A stretch of DNA of 8,990 nt from a bacterium (GTDB lineage Bacteria; Patescibacteria; Dojkabacteria; SC72). Both the position numbers and the translations under genes were made by a program. Below, one piece after another: positions 6,539 through 8,990 of the stretch; position 1 is the stretch's first letter, and the number at the start of each line of letters is the position of its first letter. A model generated the notes under the pieces. It saw only the letters and a program-made list of their open reading frames with translations. It was not told where the DNA came from and searched no databases. The stretch spans positions 1 through 8,990 of the forward strand of contig JAKPKF010000031.1 of NCBI GenBank assembly GCA_029553845.1, given 5' to 3'.

Positions 6539-6583
6539 TCGAGGAATATTTAATTATTAGGAAATGACAATGACATTCCTCGA
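6539..6583 (+). promoter_or_regulatory. 9-bp inverted repeat enclosing the adaptor start codon, with TCGAGG motif copy 5
   Basis: TCGAGGAAT (6539-6547) is perfectly complementary to ATTCCTCGA (6575-6583). The 27-base loop holds an AGGA (6559-6562) and both candidate ATG codons (6564, 6570). The right arm lies in the first codons of the gene. As RNA this would be a hairpin that hides the TCGAGGA motif while leaving the second ribosome binding site in the loop, so it could tune initiation. Confidence 0.5.
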
Positions 6584-7232
6584 AATGCAACAGGCTGTTG
6601 GCCACCTCATAAATCAGGATGTTACTTCGGACAATCTTACAGTAACGGAAACTGAGGTGAAACTCAATTTAAACAGAGGTTACCAGAAAGTTGTAAACAG
6701 AATTGCCTCTTTAGCCCAGGATTATTATGTACGACTCTCGAAGGCAAACTTAACAGCCTCCCAGAGCCTCTACGGGCTTCCTAGCGACTTCAGAAGGATG
6801 ATTAGGGTAGAAGTAGCCCCTACATTAGCTACCGAGCGTTACAAGGCCTACAGGGTTGATACTAATGCGTTCGATGATCCTGTTGATTATTCAGGAGATT
6901 CTACTAGCCCCACCTACAGTATGAGGGGTAAAAACATTGAGATAAAACCAGTTCCTACTAACAACATTACTAACGGGTTGTGGATGTATTATGTAGAAAC
7001 AGTAGAAGACCTAAGTGCAGACGATGATGTTCCTAATATACCACCACAGTTTGAAGATTTACCCATAGAGTATGCAGTAGCCAAGGCTAAGGCAAGGCTT
7101 GGGTTAATGGACGAGGCACAAATGCACCTAGCAGAGTTTTACAGAGAATTAGAAGAAATGACCAGTGCATTAGTAAATAGTAATAGTGACGACCCAGAGC
7201 AGGTTGTAGTTAGAGACCCTTATTTTAATTAG
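6570..7232 (+). CDS. Head-tail adaptor (connector) protein, SU10/gp6-like
   Basis: 220 residues from ATG 6570. Adaptors of this type form a ring under the portal and join it to the tail or nozzle proteins. The N-terminus FLEMQQAVGHLIN, followed by ETEVKLNLNRGYQKVVNRIAS, is the usual opening of phage adaptor proteins. SLYGLPSDFRRMIRVEV (about 69-85) is the conserved 'Y-x-LP-x-DF-x-x-x-x-x-V' strand. GLWMYYVETVEDLSADDDVPNIPPQFEDLPIEYAVAKAKARLG carries the typical 'Y....LP.ef.....YAvAka' C-terminal part. The last 40 residues are helical, then acidic. ATG 6564 (two residues more) is possible, but AGGA at 6559-6562 is only one base from it and seven bases from ATG 6570, so I choose 6570. The next gene starts after eight bases. 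Confidence 0.82.
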   Translation: MTFLEMQQAVGHLINQDVTSDNLTVTETEVKLNLNRGYQKVVNRIASLAQDYYVRLSKANLTASQSLYGLPSDFRRMIRVEVAPTLATERYKAYRVDTNAFDDPVDYSGDSTSPTYSMRGKNIEIKPVPTNNITNGLWMYYVETVEDLSADDDVPNIPPQFEDLPIEYAVAKAKARLGLMDEAQMHLAEFYRELEEMTSALVNSNSDDPEQVVVRDPYFN

Positions 7233-7240
7233 TTCTTTAA

Positions 7241-7564
7241 ATGACTAACTGGACAGAAGTTGAAGACGTAACAACTGAGTACGGAAGTGGGGATATAGAC
7301 GACGCTATCCTTTCAGAGGATGGTGCTTATATGCTTACGGAGGACGAAGAGTACATAGTAGCAGAAGGCCCTATAACTGATTACACAGAAGTAGCAGACT
7401 CAAGTGAAAGATACATACCTTTTGGAGTGGGGTTAAAGATAGCTACAGAGTCTTTTGCTTGGTTATTAACAGAGGGAACTAGAATAAGATTGATACACAG
7501 TAAAACAGATTGGAGTGAAGTAGGGGATTCAAGTACAAGTTATACAAAAGTCGGGGACGCTTAA
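7241..7564 (+). CDS. 107-aa acidic phage protein with W/Y-(T/S)-E-V repeats, probably virion-associated
   Basis: The protein is built from short internal repeats. NWTEVEDVTTEY (3-14), DYTEVADSSERY (47-58) and DWSEVGDSSTSY (90-101) share the pattern (N/D)-(W/Y)-(T/S)-E-V-x-D-x-(T/S)-x-x-Y, and YTKVGD (101-106) looks like a further partial unit. Between them are AILSEDGAYMLTEDEEYIV (22-40) and FAWLLTEGTRIRL (72-84), alternating polar/hydrophobic stretches that suggest beta strands. Similar Trp-Thr-x-Val repeats occur in tail and fibre-associated phage proteins, but I cannot name a family. There is no signal peptide or membrane helix. It begins eight bases after the adaptor stop with no Shine-Dalgarno, so translational coupling to the adaptor is likely. 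It ends 15 bases before the fibre gene, which fits a tail or fibre-attachment role. Confidence 0.72.
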   Translation: MTNWTEVEDVTTEYGSGDIDDAILSEDGAYMLTEDEEYIVAEGPITDYTEVADSSERYIPFGVGLKIATESFAWLLTEGTRIRLIHSKTDWSEVGDSSTSYTKVGDA

Positions 7565-7579
7565 TTAAGAATTATATAA

Positions 7580-8990
7580 ATGGCTAGAGAAGAAAAAACA
7601 ATATCAGAATTAACAAACCTTCCTTCAGTAACAAGGAGTGAAGATTTAATAGTAGTAGTTGATGTTAGTGATACAACCGATTCAGCTTACGGAACTACTA
7701 AAAAGACTTTAGTTAGTGAATTTATTGGAGACACTGGGGCGACTGGCCCTAAGGGTGCGACTGGTTCAACTGGTCCTACAGGTCCCCAAGGAATTCAAGG
7801 AATAACTGGTCCAACGGGTGCTAAAGGCGATCAGGGAATAACAGGCCCAACGGGACCTAAGGGTTCAACGGGTAGTACAGGCCCTACAGGAGCAGACTCA
7901 ACAGTTCCAGGTCCCACAGGACCAACCGGTCCAAAGGGTGCTACTGGAGCAAAGGGTGCTACTGGAGCTACTGGGGCTGATTCTACTGTACCAGGTCCTA
8001 CTGGACCGACTGGTCCACAAGGTATTCAGGGTGTTCAAGGTATTACAGGGCCAACTGGAAGTCAGGGCATTCAAGGCAGTACAGGTCCAAAAGGTGCAAC
8101 AGGTAGTACAGGACCACAAGGTGTTAAGGGTGATAAAGGAGTAACAGGAGCGACTGGACCCACGGGAGCAGACAGTACAGTACCTGGACCAACTGGACCT
8201 ACAGGACCCCAGGGAGTGCAAGGTAGTACGGGACCAACTGGACCACAGGGACCCCAGGGTGTGCAGGGACCTACTGGTGCAAAAGGAAGTACGGGAGCAA
8301 CAGGTCCACAAGGCGAAGAAGGACCAACAGGTCCTACTGGTGGTACTGGAGACCCTGGAGATATTTACGCAACAACTTCAAGTACTTCTATCAATTTAGG
8401 AACAGTTACAGGAGAAAACTCTATTACAGTTGATAGTGGATTGGCTTATACGGCAGCACAGTCAATTATTATTGCGTATGATTCAAGCAACTACATAGAG
8501 GCTACAGTAGTCTCTTATACAGGAACGACTTTAACTTACAGTGTAGGTACTGTCACAGGGAGTGGTACCTATACCGATTGGGATGTTAATCTAGCAGGTG
8601 CCCCAGGACCAGAAGGTCCTACAGGACCCACTGGACCAACAGGAGCTGATAGTACAGTACCAGGACCAACTGGACCAACAGGTCCCACTGGGGCTACGGG
8701 TTCAACAGGGGCCACAGGTCCTACTGGTGCCACAGGTCCTACAGGACCACAGGGTCCTACAGGTCAAGACGGAACTATTGGAGTAGACGGTGCAACGGGC
8801 CCAACAGGACCCACTGGACCACAAGGTCCTACGGGAAGTACAGGTTCTCAGGGGCCTACTGGCCCTACAGGTTCGACAGGACCAACTGGTGTTACTTACG
8901 AATGGAATGGCCCATGGACTACTTCAACAGCCTACTCGTTGAACGATACGGTAGAAGAGGCTGGTAGCGGATATGTTTGTGTAGAGGGGC
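7580..8990 (+). CDS. Collagen-like phage tail fibre protein, 3'-truncated by window edge
   Basis: The frame is open from ATG 7580 to the last base (470 codons). Residues 1-49 ([20 protein letters not shown]..., then KKTLVSEF) resemble the attachment domain found at the start of many phage fibres. Residues 50-260 are Gly-X-Y repeats, dominated by GPT, GAT, GST and GPQ. Residues about 261-339 form a non-collagen module with [43 protein letters not shown] and WDVNLAG, a beta module I recognise from other phage fibres. A second collagen block covers 340-437. From 438 [19 protein letters not shown]...GYVCVEG resembles the start of a chitin/carbohydrate-binding (CBM5/12-like) domain. The protein should form a trimeric fibre and probably binds surface sugars. 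Four interruptions carry the identical unit [15 protein letters not shown]. There is no Shine-Dalgarno; the leader is A/T-rich. C-terminal domains are missing from view. Confidence 0.88.
   Translation, partial: MAREEKTISELTNLPSVTRSEDLIVVVDVSDTTDSAYGTTKKTLVSEFIGDTGATGPKGATGSTGPTGPQGIQGITGPTGAKGDQGITGPTGPKGSTGSTGPTGADSTVPGPTGPTGPKGATGAKGATGATGADSTVPGPTGPTGPQGIQGVQGITGPTGSQGIQGSTGPKGATGSTGPQGVKGDKGVTGATGPTGADSTVPGPTGPTGPQGVQGSTGPTGPQGPQGVQGPTGAKGSTGATGPQGEEGPTGPTGGTGDPGDIYATTSSTSINLGTVTGENSITVDSGLAYTAAQSIIIAYDSSNYIEATVVSYTGTTLTYSVGTVTGSGTYTDWDVNLAGAPGPEGPTGPTGPTGADSTVPGPTGPTGPTGATGSTGATGPTGATGPTGPQGPTGQDGTIGVDGATGPTGPTGPQGPTGSTGSQGPTGPTGSTGPTGVTYEWNGPWTTSTAYSLNDTVEEAGSGYVCVEG
7727..8362 (+). repeat. 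Collagen Gly-X-Y block 1 (residues 50-261 of the fibre)
   Basis: About 70 Gly-X-Y triplets, mostly with Pro, Ala, Ser or Ile at X and Thr, Gln or Lys at Y. I count 16 GPT triplets. Three GADSTVP interruptions (starting at residues 104, 132 and 196) each add one residue and shift the Gly register, which would place kinks or flexible points in the triple helix. Confidence 0.85.
7889..8686 (+). repeat. Four dispersed copies of the 15-residue unit [15 protein letters not shown]
   Basis: Copies begin at 7889, 7973, 8165 and 8642 (45 bases each). The protein sequence is identical in all four, but the DNA differs at many third positions, and Ser is TCA or TCT in the first two copies and AGT in the last two. 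The unit is familiar in phage collagen-like proteins. It interrupts Gly-X-Y with a seven-residue step. Confidence 0.8.
8597..8890 (+). repeat. Collagen Gly-X-Y block 2 (residues 340-437 of the fibre)
   Basis: About 32 triplets, with 15 GPT by my count and one GADSTVP interruption at residue 355. It is poorer in Lys and Gln-containing triplets than block 1 and nearly all its Y positions are Thr. It joins the beta module to the putative carbohydrate-binding domain. Confidence 0.85.

Noticed and set aside
7898..8311. Long open frame on the - strand and shorter + frames (7938-8144, 8598-8786) inside the fibre gene
   Set aside because: They are by-products of the Gly-X-Y codon repeats. The - strand product is a low-complexity Ser/Cys/Trp/Thr sequence and the + ones are Gln/Val/Leu-rich; none has a start signal, and the fibre frame explains the region.
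7727..8890. CRISPR-like or tandem DNA repeat array
   Set aside because: Repeats are codon-scale, in frame, and vary at third positions; they encode Gly-X-Y and have no spacers of constant length.
1..8990. Alternative genetic code (TGA or TAG read as amino acids)
   Set aside because: Genes end cleanly at TAA, TAG and TGA with complete-looking C-termini, and Trp is encoded by TGG throughout.

Overview
The window is a compact, single-strand block of a tailed bacteriophage (Caudoviricetes) or prophage structural module. All ten supported genes lie on the + strand and are separated by short gaps. I see no host genes, tRNA, IS element, integrase or CRISPR array. By eye the DNA is moderately AT-rich. 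The standard genetic code fits: TGA ends the first gene. The host cannot be named. The capsid and adaptor proteins look like the SU10-like (podovirus-type) families, so a virus with that kind of head is a reasonable guess.

Layout. Positions 1-1113 are the 3' part of a phage-type DNA methyltransferase whose catalytic half lies upstream of the window. Next come a small membrane protein (1126-1362), the portal (1380-3077), a 164-base regulatory gap, the scaffold (3242-3994), the major capsid protein (4025-4906), an unrecognised 118-aa protein (4961-5317), a GT-B glycosyltransferase (5336-6526), a head-tail adaptor (6570-7232), a 107-aa protein with internal repeats (7241-7564), and a collagen-like fibre protein (7580 to the window end, open). 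The fibre has an N-terminal attachment-like domain, two Gly-X-Y blocks separated by a beta-type module, and the start of a carbohydrate-binding-like domain.

How the genes fit together. Portal, scaffold and capsid protein build the procapsid. The adaptor closes the portal vertex, and the repeat protein and fibre probably belong to the tail or host-recognition apparatus. The glycosyltransferase sits inside this virion module rather than in a metabolism region. The fibre carries about 31 Gly-Pro-Thr triplets, the kind known to be O-glycosylated in BclA-type bacterial collagens, so glycosylation of the virion is a testable hypothesis.

Regulation. Three perfect extended -10 elements (TGnTATAAT) lie at gene junctions, two overlapping the stop codon of the gene before. 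The hexamer TCGAGG occurs five times on the + strand by my reading, each time at a gene junction in the head module. Its reverse complement CCTCGA occurs twice, each time close to one of those sites and able to pair with it as RNA. This motif and its partners are the least explained part of the window.
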